This document shows positions 40,803 to 52,423 of a DNA stretch of 64,000 nt, piece after piece. The stretch is taken from contig NZ_CYGY02000035.1 of NCBI RefSeq assembly GCF_900007165.1, positions 1-64,000 of the forward strand, written 5' to 3'. Under the pieces are notes generated by a model, which had not been told where the DNA came from, made no database searches, and was given only the letters and a program-made list of their open reading frames with translations. Each line of letters opens with the position of its first letter. Position 1 is the stretch's first letter. This DNA comes from Paraburkholderia piptadeniae (GTDB lineage Bacteria > Pseudomonadota > Gammaproteobacteria > Burkholderiales > Burkholderiaceae). The position numbers and the translations under genes were made by a program.

Positions 40803-43800
40803 TCAGCCCAGCCACTTGCGCGCGTTCTGGAACACGCGCATCCACGGGCTGCCGTCCGTCGCGCTGTCCTTCCACGCCTGCGGATGCCAGCTCATCTGCA
40901 CATTGCGATGCACGCGCTCCGTGTGCGGCATCAGCACGGTGAAGCGGCCGTCCGGCGTCGTGACCGACGTGATGCCGGCAGGCGAGCCGTTCGGGTTGAA
41001 CGGATACTGCTCGGTCGGCTGGCCGCGATGATCGACGTAGCGCATCGCGACGGCGACACGCGCCGCGTCGCCCTGCTGCGAGAAGTCCGCGAAGCCTTCG
41101 CCGTGCGCGACGGCAACGGGAATGCGCGAGCCTTCCATGCCAGCGAAGAAGATCGACGGCGACGACTGCACTTCGACCAGCGAGAAGCGCGCTTCGAACT
41201 TCTCAGACTTGTTGCGCGTGAACTTCGGCCATGCATCCGCGCCAGGGATCATCGACGCCAGGCTGCTCATCATCTGGCAGCCATTGCAGATGCCGAGCGC
41301 GAACGTGTCGCTGCGGCCGAAGAACGCCGCGAACATATCGGCCAGTTGCGCGTTGAAGCGGATCGTCTTCGCCCAGCCTTCGCCCGCGCCGAGCACGTCG
41401 CCATACGAGAAGCCACCGCACGCGACAGCGCCCGCGAAGTCGGCGAGCGTCGCGCGGCCCGACAGCAGATCGCTCATGTGCACGTCGTGCGCATCGAAGC
41501 CCGCGCGGTCGAATGCATACGCGGTCTCGAGGTGCGAGTTCACGCCCTGCTCGCGCAGGATCGCGACGCGCGGACGCGCGCCCTTGCCGATGAACGGCGC
41601 GGCGACATCCTCGACCGGATCGAACGACAGATGCGGCTGGATGCCGGGGTCCGAAGCGTCGAGCAGCGCGTCGAACTCGGCATCGGCGCACGCGGGGTTG
41701 TCGCGCAGACGCGCGATGCGCCAGCTCACTTCGCTCCACGTGCGATGCAGTTCGGTGCGCGGCGCTTCGTAGATTTTCTTCGCGTCGCGCCAGATTTCGA
41801 TCGTGTCGCGCTCGTTCGGCTTGCCGATCACATGCGAGCACGCCGACAAACCATGCTCGCGCAGCGCGCCGAGCACAGCGTCGCGATCGGCGGCGCGCAC
41901 CTGGATCACCGCACCGAGTTCCTCGTTGAAGAGCGCGCGGATCGTGCGGTCTTCGCGGCGGCCGCTCGTCTGCTTCGCCCAGTCCTTCGCATCGCCGTAG
42001 TCGAATTCGTGATCGGGGTCGAGCGTCAGCATGTCGACGTTCACCGACACCCCCACGTGGCCCGCGAACGCCATTTCGCAGACGGTCGCCCACAGGCCGC
42101 CGTCCGAGCGGTCGTGGTATGCAAGCAGCTTGCCGTCCGCGTTGAGCGTCTGGATCGCCGCGAAGAAGCGCTTCAGGTCCTCGGGATCGTCGACATCGGG
42201 CACCGTGTCGCCGACCTGCTGCGTGACCTGCGCGAGAATGCTGCCTCCCAGGCGCTGCTTGCCACGGCCGAGGTCGATCGCGATCAGCACGGTGTCGCCC
42301 GCTTCCTTCTGGCTCAGCAACTGCGGCGTCAGATGGCGGCGCACGTCTTCGACGGGCGCGAACGCCGAGATAATCAGCGACACGGGCGCGATCACTTCCT
42401 TCTCGACGCTGCCGTCGGCCCACTTCGTGCGCATCGACAGCGAATCCTTGCCGACGGGAATGCCGATGCCGAGCGCCGGGCACAGCTCCATGCCGATCGC
42501 CTTCACCGTGTCGTACAGCGCGGCGTCTTCGCCGGGGCTGCCGCACGCGGCCATCCAGTTCGCCGACAGCTTCAGCTTGTCCAGCGAAGCGATCGGGGCC
42601 GACGCGATGTTCGTCACCACTTCGCCGACGGCCATGCGGCCCGATGCGGGCGCGTCGATCACGGCGAGCGGCGTACGCTCGGCCATTGTCATCGCCTCGC
42701 CGCGGAAGCCCGCGTAATCGACCGTAGTGATCGCGCAATCGGCGACGGGCACCTGCCACGGGCCGACCATCTGGTCGCGCGCCGTCGTGCCGCCCACCGA
42801 GCGGTCGCCGATCGTGATCAGGAACGACTTGCTCGCCACGGTCGGATGACGCAGCACGTTGATCGCTGCCTCATGCAGTGCGAGATGCGTAACATCGACG
42901 GGCTGCAGCGGCGTCGACACGCGCTCCACGTCACGGTGCATGCGCGGCGGCTTGCCGAGCAGCACTTCCATCGGCATGTCGACGGGCTGGTGCGCATTGT
43001 CGTCGGCGTTGTCCGTGTCGATCAGCTTCAGCTGGCGCTCGGCCGTGGCCGTGCCGACCACCGCGAACGGGCAGCGCTCACGATCGCAGATCGCGGCGAA
43101 TTCTTCGAGGCGCGAAGGCGGAATCGCGAGCACGTAGCGCTCTTGCGCTTCGTTAGACCAGATTTCGCGCGGCGACAGCCCGCTTTCTTCGAGCTGGACC
43201 TTGCGCAGTTCGAAGAGGGCCCCCTTGTCCGCGCCGTCGACCAGTTCAGGAAACGCATTCGACAGACCGCCCGCGCCGACGTCGTGGATGCTCAGGATGG
43301 GATTGCCCTCGCCCATCTGCCAGCACGCGTTGATCACTTCCTGCGCGCGCCGCTCGATTTCCGGGTTGCCGCGCTGGACCGAATCGAAGTCGAGCTCGGC
43401 CGTGTTGGTGCCCGTCGCCATCGAGCTGGCCGCGCCGCCGCCCATGCCGATGCGCATGCCGGGACCGCCGATCTGGATCAGCAGCGAGCCCGCGGGCAGA
43501 TCGTGCTTGTGCGTGTGCTGATCGGAGATGTTGCCGAGGCCGCCCGCGATCATGATCGGCTTGTGATAGCCGCGCACGCGACCCGCGACGTTCTGCTCGT
43601 ACGTGCGGAAATAGCCGCCGAGGTTCGGGCGGCCGAATTCGTTGTTGAACGCGGCGCCGCCGAGCGGCCCGTCGATCATGATCTGCAGCGGCGACGCGAT
43701 GCGGTCCGGGCGGCCGTATGTGTCGAACTGGTCGGCGCTGTTGCGATGGCCGACGGGCTGCGTGGCGTCGCGCGCGTTTTCCCACGGCTCGCGCGCATCG

Positions 43801-44882
43801 GGCAGATCGAGGTTCGACACCGTGAAGCCCGTGAGGCCCGCTTTCGGACGCGCGCCGCGGCCCGTCGCGCCTTCGTCGCGGATTTCGCCGCCCGCGCCCG
43901 TCGCGGCGCCCGGGAACGGCGAGATGGCCGTCGGGTGGTTGTGCGTCTCGACCTTCATCAGCGTGTGCGTCATTTCCACGTGACGGCCATAGCGCTCGCC
44001 GGGCTCGCCGTTGCTATTCGTCTTGCGCGGGAACCAGCGCTCGGCCAAGCCCCCCTTCATGATCGACGAGTTGTCCGAGTACGCGACGATCGTGCCTTGC
44101 GGATTGAGCTTTTCCGTGTTGCGGATCATGTTGAACAGCGACATGTCCTGCGCTTCGCCGTCGATCGTCCAGCTCGCGTTGAAGATCTTGTGGCGGCAGT
44201 GCTCGCTGTTGGCCTGCGCGAACATCATCAGCTCGACGTCGGTCGGATTGCGGCCGAGCTTCGTGAACGCATCGACGAGATAGTCGATTTCGTCGTCGGC
44301 GAGCGCGAGGCCGAGTTCCGCGTTCGCCTTCTCTAGCGCCTTGCGGCCGTCCGTCAGCACGGCGACCGTCTGCAGCGGCTTGGCGGGCAGCTCGTCGAAC
44401 AGGTGCATCGCGTCATCTCTCGACGGCGCGACGCTTTCCGTCATCCGGTCATGCAGCGCGGCGGCGACAGCGGCGCGCGCCTCGTCCGACAACGCCTTCT
44501 TGCCGCCGAGCAGGCCGCCCTTCAGCACGACTGTGTACTCGACGCCGCGCTCGATGCGGCGCACGTGCGTGAGGCCGCAGTGATGGGCGATATCCGTGGC
44601 CTTGCTCGCCCACGGCGATACCGTGCCGAAGCGCGGCACCACGAGAAAGCTTTCGACGGCGCCTTTATCCTTGCCCGCGTCGAACGGGTCGCCGTAGTGC
44701 ATCAGCGCTTCGATCTTCGCGCTGTCTTCCGAGGAAAGCGGCGTCTGCGAGTTCACGAAGTGCAGGTACTGGCCGCGCACGCCGACGATGTTGGCGTCGA
44801 TGCGCGACAACGTATCGAGCAGGCGGGTTTGACGGAAATCGGAAAGGGCCGAAGCGCCGGGGAAACACGAGAAGTGGGCCAT
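40803..44882 (-). CDS. purL: phosphoribosylformylglycinamidine synthase
   Basis: The large single-chain enzyme of step four in purine synthesis, converting FGAR to FGAM with glutamine and ATP. The 1359 residues have the N-terminal PurS-like region (MAHFSCFPGASALSDFRQ), the FGAM synthetase pair of PurM-like domains (NSEHCRHKIFNASW, VETHNHPTAISPFPGAATG, GDRSVGGTTARDQMVGPWQ) and the C-terminal glutamine amidotransferase with nucleophile C1199 in FALGICNGCQMM. The frame continues upstream to 45191, but the ATG at 44882 gives the family start. It is divergent from the dehydrogenase gene. Confidence 0.97.
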   Translation of the reverse strand: MAHFSCFPGASALSDFRQTRLLDTLSRIDANIVGVRGQYLHFVNSQTPLSSEDSAKIEALMHYGDPFDAGKDKGAVESFLVVPRFGTVSPWASKATDIAHHCGLTHVRRIERGVEYTVVLKGGLLGGKKALSDEARAAVAAALHDRMTESVAPSRDDAMHLFDELPAKPLQTVAVLTDGRKALEKANAELGLALADDEIDYLVDAFTKLGRNPTDVELMMFAQANSEHCRHKIFNASWTIDGEAQDMSLFNMIRNTEKLNPQGTIVAYSDNSSIMKGGLAERWFPRKTNSNGEPGERYGRHVEMTHTLMKVETHNHPTAISPFPGAATGAGGEIRDEGATGRGARPKAGLTGFTVSNLDLPDAREPWENARDATQPVGHRNSADQFDTYGRPDRIASPLQIMIDGPLGGAAFNNEFGRPNLGGYFRTYEQNVAGRVRGYHKPIMIAGGLGNISDQHTHKHDLPAGSLLIQIGGPGMRIGMGGGAASSMATGTNTAELDFDSVQRGNPEIERRAQEVINACWQMGEGNPILSIHDVGAGGLSNAFPELVDGADKGALFELRKVQLEESGLSPREIWSNEAQERYVLAIPPSRLEEFAAICDRERCPFAVVGTATAERQLKLIDTDNADDNAHQPVDMPMEVLLGKPPRMHRDVERVSTPLQPVDVTHLALHEAAINVLRHPTVASKSFLITIGDRSVGGTTARDQMVGPWQVPVADCAITTVDYAGFRGEAMTMAERTPLAVIDAPASGRMAVGEVVTNIASAPIASLDKLKLSANWMAACGSPGEDAALYDTVKAIGMELCPALGIGIPVGKDSLSMRTKWADGSVEKEVIAPVSLIISAFAPVEDVRRHLTPQLLSQKEAGDTVLIAIDLGRGKQRLGGSILAQVTQQVGDTVPDVDDPEDLKRFFAAIQTLNADGKLLAYHDRSDGGLWATVCEMAFAGHVGVSVNVDMLTLDPDHEFDYGDAKDWAKQTSGRREDRTIRALFNEELGAVIQVRAADRDAVLGALREHGLSACSHVIGKPNERDTIEIWRDAKKIYEAPRTELHRTWSEVSWRIARLRDNPACADAEFDALLDASDPGIQPHLSFDPVEDVAAPFIGKGARPRVAILREQGVNSHLETAYAFDRAGFDAHDVHMSDLLSGRATLADFAGAVACGGFSYGDVLGAGEGWAKTIRFNAQLADMFAAFFGRSDTFALGICNGCQMMSSLASMIPGADAWPKFTRNKSEKFEARFSLVEVQSSPSIFFAGMEGSRIPVAVAHGEGFADFSQQGDAARVAVAMRYVDHRGQPTEQYPFNPNGSPAGITSVTTPDGRFTVLMPHTERVHRNVQMSWHPQAWKDSATDGSPWMRVFQNARKWLG

Positions 44883-45339
44883 GGACTTGACGTTGCGTCG
44901 ATCGGTTGTGTCGCCGGATGCCGCGTGCGATTGCCTGTGCAATTGCTCGGACAGTCGCGCGTGGAGGCGACGTGAGGCGTAAGGAAGTCCGAGATTATAA
45001 CCCGGGAAGGCCCGGCAGACCTGGCCTGGGTGGCGTGCCTGACTTCGCTCCGACATGTTTTCGCTGCCGGCGTGCGATGGTCGCGGCACGCGCGGCCACT
45101 TTGTGTTTCGTTCAAGTGACATCGGCGCAGGCTCGGCGCGGTTGCGCAAGCAAGCACTACCCCGGACGGCCGCCGTTCTTTCCATCCTCAACGGCGCGAT
45201 GCCCGGCGACTCGTTTGACTGCTATCATTCCGCCTTTCATCAGATCGGCGCAGCATGGGCTGCCATTCACGCTGCGCCGCATGTCACACATACGGAATAC
45301 GCCTGGCCTCACGCGCGCCCCGGGCAACTCGAATTAACC
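44883..45339. other. divergent region between purL and the dehydrogenase gene
   Basis: A perfect TATAAT occurs on the minus strand opposite 44994-44999, 112 bases before purL, without a recognisable -35; it is a fair candidate for the purL promoter. No gene is supported in these 457 bases. Confidence 0.4.
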
Positions 45340-46641
45340 ATGGATGTCATTGTCATCGGCGGCGGGATCGTCGGCGTCGCCACTGCCTACCAGCTTCGCG
45401 CGGCGGGTCATCGGGTGTGCGTCGTCGAGCGGCACGCCACCGTCGCCCAGGGCGCCACGTACGGCCACGGCGGCACGCTGCTGCCCACTTCCCTCGACGT
45501 CTGGTTCGGCCCGACCTTCATGCAGCATCGCCAGGCGGCGAAGAGCGGCGTGATCAAGAAAACGGGCTTCAACGGTCCGGTGCGCGAATTCATCCGCAAG
45601 CTCGCGACGCTCGCCGAGCCTGACGCGTTCAAGAAGCAGTTTGCGCTGCTGCGTCCGCTGATCGAATCGGCGCGCGAGTCGCTCGCCGACATCGAACATC
45701 ACTTCAACCTCGAATTCGAGCAGTCGAAGGGTCAGCTGTATCTCGTGCGCAGCGCGCAGGACTGGGAGTTGACAGAGCCGGCGCTCGAACTGCTGCGGCA
45801 ATTCGAAGTGCCGCACCACGTGCTGAGCCCGCAGGAATGCCAGGACATCGAGCATTCGATTCCGCTCGAGCCGCACTTCGCGGGCGGCGTGCTGATCGAG
45901 GGCGAAGGCACGGCGAACTGCCCGCTGTTCGCGAAGCTGATCAAGCAGACGCTCGACGCGCAAGGCGGCGTGCAATTCCAGTGCGGCCGCGAAGTGACGG
46001 GCATCCGGCTGGACAACCAGCGCGCGGCCGTCGAACTGGCGCCCGCGAACGGCGAATCGGCGCGTTCGCGCGAAGTCGACGTGATCAGCGCGGATGCCGT
46101 CGTCGTGGCGGCGGGCGTCGGCAGCCTCGCGCTGCTGCAGAAGCTCAAGCTCGATCTGCCGCTGCATCCTCTGCGTCTGCACAACCTCGTCGCGCCGATC
46201 GCGCGCGAGGAGTTCGCGCCGCACACGACGGTGATCGATGCCGTCAAGCGCATCACGATCACGCGCAGCAATCACCGGCTGCGCATCGCGGGTGGCGCGG
46301 TGCTGCAAAGCGCGAGTCAGACGAAGCAACCGCTGCCCGAACCGCTGACGAAAGAAGCGCTCGCCCTGCTCGGCCAGGCGACGCACGACTGGGTGCCCGG
46401 TTCCGCGCGCATTTCGGCCGCGCTGCCGTGGGAAGGCGTGAAGCTGTTGTCGCCGGACGGCTTGCCTGTAACGGGCAACGCGCTGCATCCGCGCCTCTTC
46501 GTGAACGCCGGACATGGCCCCGTCGGCTGGGGGCTCGCGTTCGGGACGGGCAAGCTGATCGCAAACCTCGTGTCGGGCGCGCCGTCGGAACTGCCGCCCG
46601 ATACGATCGCGGCGCTTCGCCCGGAACGCTTCGGCGCATAA
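45340..46641 (+). CDS. D-amino-acid dehydrogenase, DadA-like
   Basis: An FAD-dependent oxidase-type enzyme of 433 residues. The FAD motif VIVIGGGIVGVATAYQLRAAGHRVCVVER is at the extreme N terminus, YGHGGTLLPTSLDVWFGP follows, and the C-terminal VNAGHGPVGWGLAFGTGKLIANL is the DAO-family closing motif. It should oxidise D-amino acids to keto acids, passing electrons to the respiratory chain. No alanine racemase is next to it, so it may be a paralogue of the main DadA. The start at 45340 is well placed for the FAD fold; no strong ribosome binding site is seen. Confidence 0.9.
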   Translation: MDVIVIGGGIVGVATAYQLRAAGHRVCVVERHATVAQGATYGHGGTLLPTSLDVWFGPTFMQHRQAAKSGVIKKTGFNGPVREFIRKLATLAEPDAFKKQFALLRPLIESARESLADIEHHFNLEFEQSKGQLYLVRSAQDWELTEPALELLRQFEVPHHVLSPQECQDIEHSIPLEPHFAGGVLIEGEGTANCPLFAKLIKQTLDAQGGVQFQCGREVTGIRLDNQRAAVELAPANGESARSREVDVISADAVVVAAGVGSLALLQKLKLDLPLHPLRLHNLVAPIAREEFAPHTTVIDAVKRITITRSNHRLRIAGGAVLQSASQTKQPLPEPLTKEALALLGQATHDWVPGSARISAALPWEGVKLLSPDGLPVTGNALHPRLFVNAGHGPVGWGLAFGTGKLIANLVSGAPSELPPDTIAALRPERFGA

Positions 46642-46767
46642 TCGGGGACGGTCACTCGTCCTATGCCATTGCGCGTGCTGGCATCGGCACGCGCAATGCC
46701 ACTACCATGAACGTACCCCGTCGCTATCGACGCTCCCCTACGTTCCCCTATGCTCCGATAGGTTGCC

Positions 46768-48369
46768 ATGACCGATGCCACTCTGCCCGCCCCGCACTCG
46801 CTCCTCGTCAATCCCCATGACCGGCCGCTCGCGCTCCTGAGCGTGGCCGAGCTGCGCGCGCTGGAAAAGAGCGCCGAAGCCGCCTTGCCCACCCATACGC
46901 TGATGGGCCGCGCGGGGCACGCGGGCGCCCGTTTCCTGCTCGAACAGTTTGCGCATGACGGTTCCGTTGATGCACGCCATCCCGTGTGGCTCGTCGCGGG
47001 CCCCGGCAACAACGGCGGCGACGCGCTCGTCGTCGCGGTGGAACTGCGGCGGGCGGGCGTCGTGGTGGAAGTCTGCATGCCCGTCGACGTCAAGCCCGAC
47101 GACGCGCGCTGGGCATTGGCCGAAGCGCGCGCGGCGGGCGTGCCGATCTCGGGCGCCGTGCCGGCCTCGCTGGACGGCTACGGCTGGGTCGTCGACGGGA
47201 TGTTCGGCATCGGGCTCGCGAGGCCGCTGGAAGGCGTTTACGCGGCGATTGCGCAACAACTGTCAGCGCGCGCAAAGACGCATGGCCGTGTCCTCGCACT
47301 CGACGTGCCGAGCGGGCTCGATAGCGACACGGGCAATGTCGTCGAAGGCGGCGTCGCCGTGCGCGCGACGCATACCGTCACGTTCATCGGCGCGAAGCCG
47401 GGGCTTTTCATGGCGTTTGGGCGCGATCTCGCGGGCGAGGTAACGGTCGCGCCCATCGGGGTCGAAGCGCCTCGTGAGCCCGGCGCCCGGCTGAACGCGC
47501 CCGCCCTCTTTGTTCCGCACTTCCCGCCGCGCGATTACTCGACGCACAAAGGCATGTTCGGCAGCATTGCCGTCGTGGGCGGCGACACAGGCATGTGCGG
47601 CGCGCCGATCCTCGCCGCGCGCGCGGCGCTGTACGCGGGCGCTGGCAAGGTGCATGTCGCGTTTCTGGGCTCCGGCAGTCCGCCTTACGATCCGCCACAC
47701 CCTGAACTGATGCTGCATCCCCTCGACGATCTGCCGCTAGACCAGATGGACGCGTTGTCGATCGGCTGCGGAATGGGCAAACGCGAGCGGGCTGTGGAGG
47801 TGCTGCGCAACGTGCTGCCGCTCGACGTGCCGAAGCTGTTCGACGCCGATGCGCTGAACCTCATTGCCGGGCACGCCGATCTGGCGGATGCCGTGAAGCA
47901 GCGCGGCGCATCCAGGACTGGACCGGCGACGGGATCGGCGGCCGATCCGTGCGTGCTGACCCCCCATCCGCTCGAAGCCGCGCGCCTGCTCGGCACGGAC
48001 GCGAAAGCCGTGCAGAACGACCGCCTCGGGGCCGCGCGCGCGCTCGCCGCGCGCTACACAAGCGTCGTCGTGCTGAAAGGCACAGGCACGGTGATCGCCG
48101 CGCCCGATGGCCGCGTCGCCGTCAACCCGACTGGCAATGCGGCGCTGGCGACGGGCGGCACGGGCGACGTGCTCGGCGGACTGATCGGCGCGCTGCTCAG
48201 CCAGCGTCTGCCGCGGTACGAAGCGGCGCTCGCGGGTGTCTATCTGCACGGACTCGCCGCCGACGCGCTCACCGCCCGCGGCGAAGGCCCGGCCGGACTG
48301 ACAGCGGGCGAACTCGCGCCGATGGTGCGAAAGCTGCTGAACCGGCTCGTGTATCCACGACGGGACTGA
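46768..48369 (+). CDS. bifunctional NAD(P)HX epimerase / ADP-dependent dehydratase
   Basis: A 533-residue repair enzyme for hydrated NADH and NADPH. The N-terminal YjeF epimerase domain (about 20-235) has HTLMGRAGHAGARFLLEQF, VAGPGNNGGDALVVAVEL and LALDVPSGLDSDTGNV. The C-terminal ribokinase-like dehydratase (about 250-530) has THKGMFGSIAVVGGDTGMCGAPILAARAAL and NPTGNAALATGGTGDVLGGLIGALL. This two-domain form is the NnrD/NnrE fusion. The start at 46768 follows AGGTTG. Confidence 0.95.
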   Translation: MTDATLPAPHSLLVNPHDRPLALLSVAELRALEKSAEAALPTHTLMGRAGHAGARFLLEQFAHDGSVDARHPVWLVAGPGNNGGDALVVAVELRRAGVVVEVCMPVDVKPDDARWALAEARAAGVPISGAVPASLDGYGWVVDGMFGIGLARPLEGVYAAIAQQLSARAKTHGRVLALDVPSGLDSDTGNVVEGGVAVRATHTVTFIGAKPGLFMAFGRDLAGEVTVAPIGVEAPREPGARLNAPALFVPHFPPRDYSTHKGMFGSIAVVGGDTGMCGAPILAARAALYAGAGKVHVAFLGSGSPPYDPPHPELMLHPLDDLPLDQMDALSIGCGMGKRERAVEVLRNVLPLDVPKLFDADALNLIAGHADLADAVKQRGASRTGPATGSAADPCVLTPHPLEAARLLGTDAKAVQNDRLGAARALAARYTSVVVLKGTGTVIAAPDGRVAVNPTGNAALATGGTGDVLGGLIGALLSQRLPRYEAALAGVYLHGLAADALTARGEGPAGLTAGELAPMVRKLLNRLVYPRRD

Positions 48370-48676
48370 CCGTTTGCTAGCGTGGGCTCCTGCGTCCCGC
48401 GCATGCATCCAGGAAACATCCCGCTCATGCTTCCCTTTATCTGGCGTACCGGCCCCATGCGTGCCGGCTGTCATCCGGGGCCGCTATACTGATTGACTGC
48501 GTCGGTCGGCCAGGCTTCAGCCGCGACGCGAACTGCAGACGCCCGCTGACGGGGCATGAGGCGCGCCGCCGCGCATCCGGCGACCGTACCGCTCAGCCGA
48601 CTGCGCGTCCGCAGATCCCTCCCGGCACGCACGATGCGCGGCCGGCCATTCGTTTTCCTTCGTTAGACGGACGGTT
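48370..48676. other. pgi upstream region
   Basis: A TATACT at 48485-48490 could be a -10 element for pgi, but the -35 is not convincing. Nothing else is seen. Confidence 0.35.
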
Positions 48677-50299
<1,623 letters not shown>

Positions 50300-50325
50300 T
50301 CGGGCATCGCCAGTCACACAAACGC

Positions 50326-50361
50326 AAACAGGCCTTTGATCTCAAAGGCCTGTTTTGTTTT
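50326..50361 (+). terminator. terminator after pgi
   Basis: A 14-bp stem (50326-50339 with 50342-50355; the tip may open) followed by TTTTT. It may also act on the convergent ABC gene. Confidence 0.88.
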
Positions 50362-50405
50362 TGCGCCTCGGTTCACGCACGTTCCGACGCAATTGCGGCT
50401 CGCGC

Positions 50406-51092
50406 TCAGATCAGGCGCCCTGCTTCGATCGTTATCGTCGTATCGCAGCGGCGCGCCAGTTCGACATCGTGCGTCACCAGCACGAGCGTCGCGCCGTTTG
50501 CGCGGTTCATCTCGAACATCAAGTCGATGACGGCGTGCCCCGTTGCGGCATCGAGGCTGCCCGTCGGTTCGTCGGCGAAAAGAATGGCCGGATGGGTCGC
50601 GAATGCGCGCGCTAGCGCCACGCGCTGCTGTTCGCCGCCCGACAGCAGCTTCGGATAGTGCCGCATCCGCTCGCCCAGCCCGACTTGCGTGAGCAGCGTC
50701 CGCGCACGCGCGTTGACATCGCGCGGAGACAGACCGCCTTGCAGTTCGAGCGGAAGCGTGACGTTTTCAAACGCCGTCAGATGCGGCATCAACTGGAACG
50801 ACTGGAACACGAAGCCGACCGAACCGTTGCGCAGCGCGGCGCGGCCGTCTTCGTCGAGTTCCGTCAGTTCCCGGCCGAGCAGACGAACCGACCCCGATGT
50901 CGCGCTGTCCAATCCGGCAAGCAGTCCAAGCAGCGTAGACTTGCCCGAGCCCGATGCGCCGACAATCGCCACGCGGCTGCTGGCTCGAATCGACAGGTCG
51001 ATGTTGTCGAGGATCGTCAACTCACCTGTCGCATCCTTAACCCTCTTGCACAAACCCCGCACTTCGATGACTGGATCGGTTTTCTTTTGCAT
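50406..51092 (-). CDS. YbbA-type ABC transporter ATPase
   Basis: A 228-residue ATP-binding subunit of the MacB/LolD/YbbA group. Walker A is GASGSGKSTLL, the signature LSGGEQQRVALARA, Walker B ILFADEPTGSLD and the switch LVTHD. It starts DPVIEVRGLCKRVKDATGELTIL, as YbbA. In E. coli ybbA is next to tesA and the permease ybbP; here the esterase gene is head to head and no permease gene is seen. The ATG at 51092 shares two bases with the esterase ATG, so one of the two starts may be further downstream. Confidence 0.92.
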   Translation of the reverse strand: MQKKTDPVIEVRGLCKRVKDATGELTILDNIDLSIRASSRVAIVGASGSGKSTLLGLLAGLDSATSGSVRLLGRELTELDEDGRAALRNGSVGFVFQSFQLMPHLTAFENVTLPLELQGGLSPRDVNARARTLLTQVGLGERMRHYPKLLSGGEQQRVALARAFATHPAILFADEPTGSLDAATGHAVIDLMFEMNRANGATLVLVTHDVELARRCDTTITIEAGRLI

Positions 51093-51834
51093 GGTGAAGC
51101 GTAGGTTGAAAGTGCGCGTCGCTGCGTCGGTCGCGGCGCAGACCGCGGCAGGTGTTTGCCTCGCCTTCGCCGCGACGTTTTGCGCGTACGCCCAGGCCGC
51201 CAATAGCGTGAACGTCGGCGCAAACGCCGGCGCCACGGTGGCGACGGCGGCAGGTACCAACGCGCAGCAGTCGAAGCCAACGATCGTCGTGCTCGGCGAC
51301 AGCATCTCAGCCGAATACGGGCTACCTCGCGACACCGGCTGGGTTTCGCTGATGCGTCAGCGTCTGTCGAGTGAGCGGATCGATTATAACGTCGCGAATG
51401 CGAGCATCAGCGGCGACACCACGAGCGGCGGGCGCGCGCGCCTGCCCGCGTTGATGCAGCGTCTCAAGCCCGCCATCGTGATCGTCGAACTCGGCGCCAA
51501 CGACGCGCTGCGCGGCGTCCCGCTCGGCACGACCGAAGACAATCTTCGCACGATCATCAAGGAAGCCCAGCAGGGTCACGCGAAAGTCCTGCTGATCGGC
51601 ATGTACGTACCGCCCAATTACGGCCTCGACTACACGCAAAAGTTCCACGGGCTGTACGGCGAGTTGTCGAAGCAGTTGCGTGTGCCGCTCGTCCCATTTC
51701 TTCTCGCCGGAATCGAAAACAAGCCGGACATGTTCCAGTCGGATCAGATCCATCCGACGCAACAGGCACAGCCCCTGCTCCTCGACAACGTGTGGCCGGC
51801 GCTGAAGCCGCTGCTCCACACCACGTCCCAATGA
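51091..51834 (+). CDS. TesA-type GDSL arylesterase
   Basis: A 247-residue exported SGNH hydrolase. A signal peptide (VCLAFAATFCAYAQA, about 21-35) and a variable linker precede the catalytic domain: IVVLGDSISAEYGL (nucleophile serine), the glycine of NASISGDTTSGG, ELGANDALRG and the DxxH of QSDQIHPTQQAQ. E. coli TesA is a periplasmic thioesterase, lysophospholipase and arylesterase. The start at 51091 overlaps the divergent ABC start; GTG at 51112 with TAGG six bases before it is a plausible alternative that still keeps the signal peptide. Confidence 0.9.
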   Translation: MVKRRLKVRVAASVAAQTAAGVCLAFAATFCAYAQAANSVNVGANAGATVATAAGTNAQQSKPTIVVLGDSISAEYGLPRDTGWVSLMRQRLSSERIDYNVANASISGDTTSGGRARLPALMQRLKPAIVIVELGANDALRGVPLGTTEDNLRTIIKEAQQGHAKVLLIGMYVPPNYGLDYTQKFHGLYGELSKQLRVPLVPFLLAGIENKPDMFQSDQIHPTQQAQPLLLDNVWPALKPLLHTTSQ

Positions 51835-51978
51835 ACGCGCGTCCGCTCATGCCCGTCCGTGACGGCGCGCCGGCAACTCGTCTCGAATAAGGGGAGACGT
51901 GATCAGGCACGGTCAGCAGAGGGACGCGCCTGATTTCGATCACCTGCTCGAGTCGAGCGATTTCTGGAAGGAGATAAC

Positions 51979-52317
51979 GTGAAATTCTTACCGCTTGTCG
52001 CTATGGCTGTCGCCATTTCCGCTTGCGCCGCGCAGCCCGCCGGCGTGCAATCCGTCGGCACCAGCCAGCAGCCACCGAGGGCTGTCGGCCAATGCATCGC
52101 GAAGAAGTGGGCGGACAAGTCGCAGCAGCAAGTCGTGGCACAAGATACCTTGGCCAACGACCAGGCACTGGACGTCTACGTCCCCGGTCAGCAGCCGCCG
52201 AACGGCGCCGCCGCGCTCGTGCGTCCGAACTATCGGGGCACTGGCACGTGGGTTGGATTCCGCGCCGCGGGCGGCGCAGGCAGCGACGCAACGGGCGATA
52301 TCAGCGCCTGCCTGTAA
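51979..52317 (+). CDS. small hypothetical lipoprotein
   Basis: A 112-residue protein with a lipobox (AVAISAC, lipidated at C16). The mature part has two cysteines (GQCIAKKWADKSQQQVVAQ and the C-terminal ISACL), which could form a disulfide closing a small domain. GGAAGGAG lies before the start. I recognise no family with a function. It follows the esterase gene by 144 bases and ends at a strong terminator. Confidence 0.8.
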   Translation: MKFLPLVAMAVAISACAAQPAGVQSVGTSQQPPRAVGQCIAKKWADKSQQQVVAQDTLANDQALDVYVPGQQPPNGAAALVRPNYRGTGTWVGFRAAGGAGSDATGDISACL

Positions 52318-52342
52318 CGCCCTCGCGCGCTCGTCACGAAAC

Positions 52343-52373
52343 AAAAAAAGCCCCGCATGTGCGGGGCTTTTTG
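52343..52373. terminator. bidirectional terminator between lipoprotein gene and ppiD
   Basis: AAAAAGCCCCGC pairs with GCGGGGCTTTTT around an ATGT loop; A and T tracts on both sides let it stop transcripts from both strands. Confidence 0.92.
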
Positions 52374-52423
52374 CTGTCTGCACTAAGCCGCCTGGAAAGG
52401 CCTCATGCGTCGATCGAAGCGGC

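Noticed and set aside
40884..44336. Very long open frame on the plus strand antisense to purL
   Set aside because: It is the mirror of GC-biased codons in purL; the translation is arginine- and histidine-rich with no family motifs.
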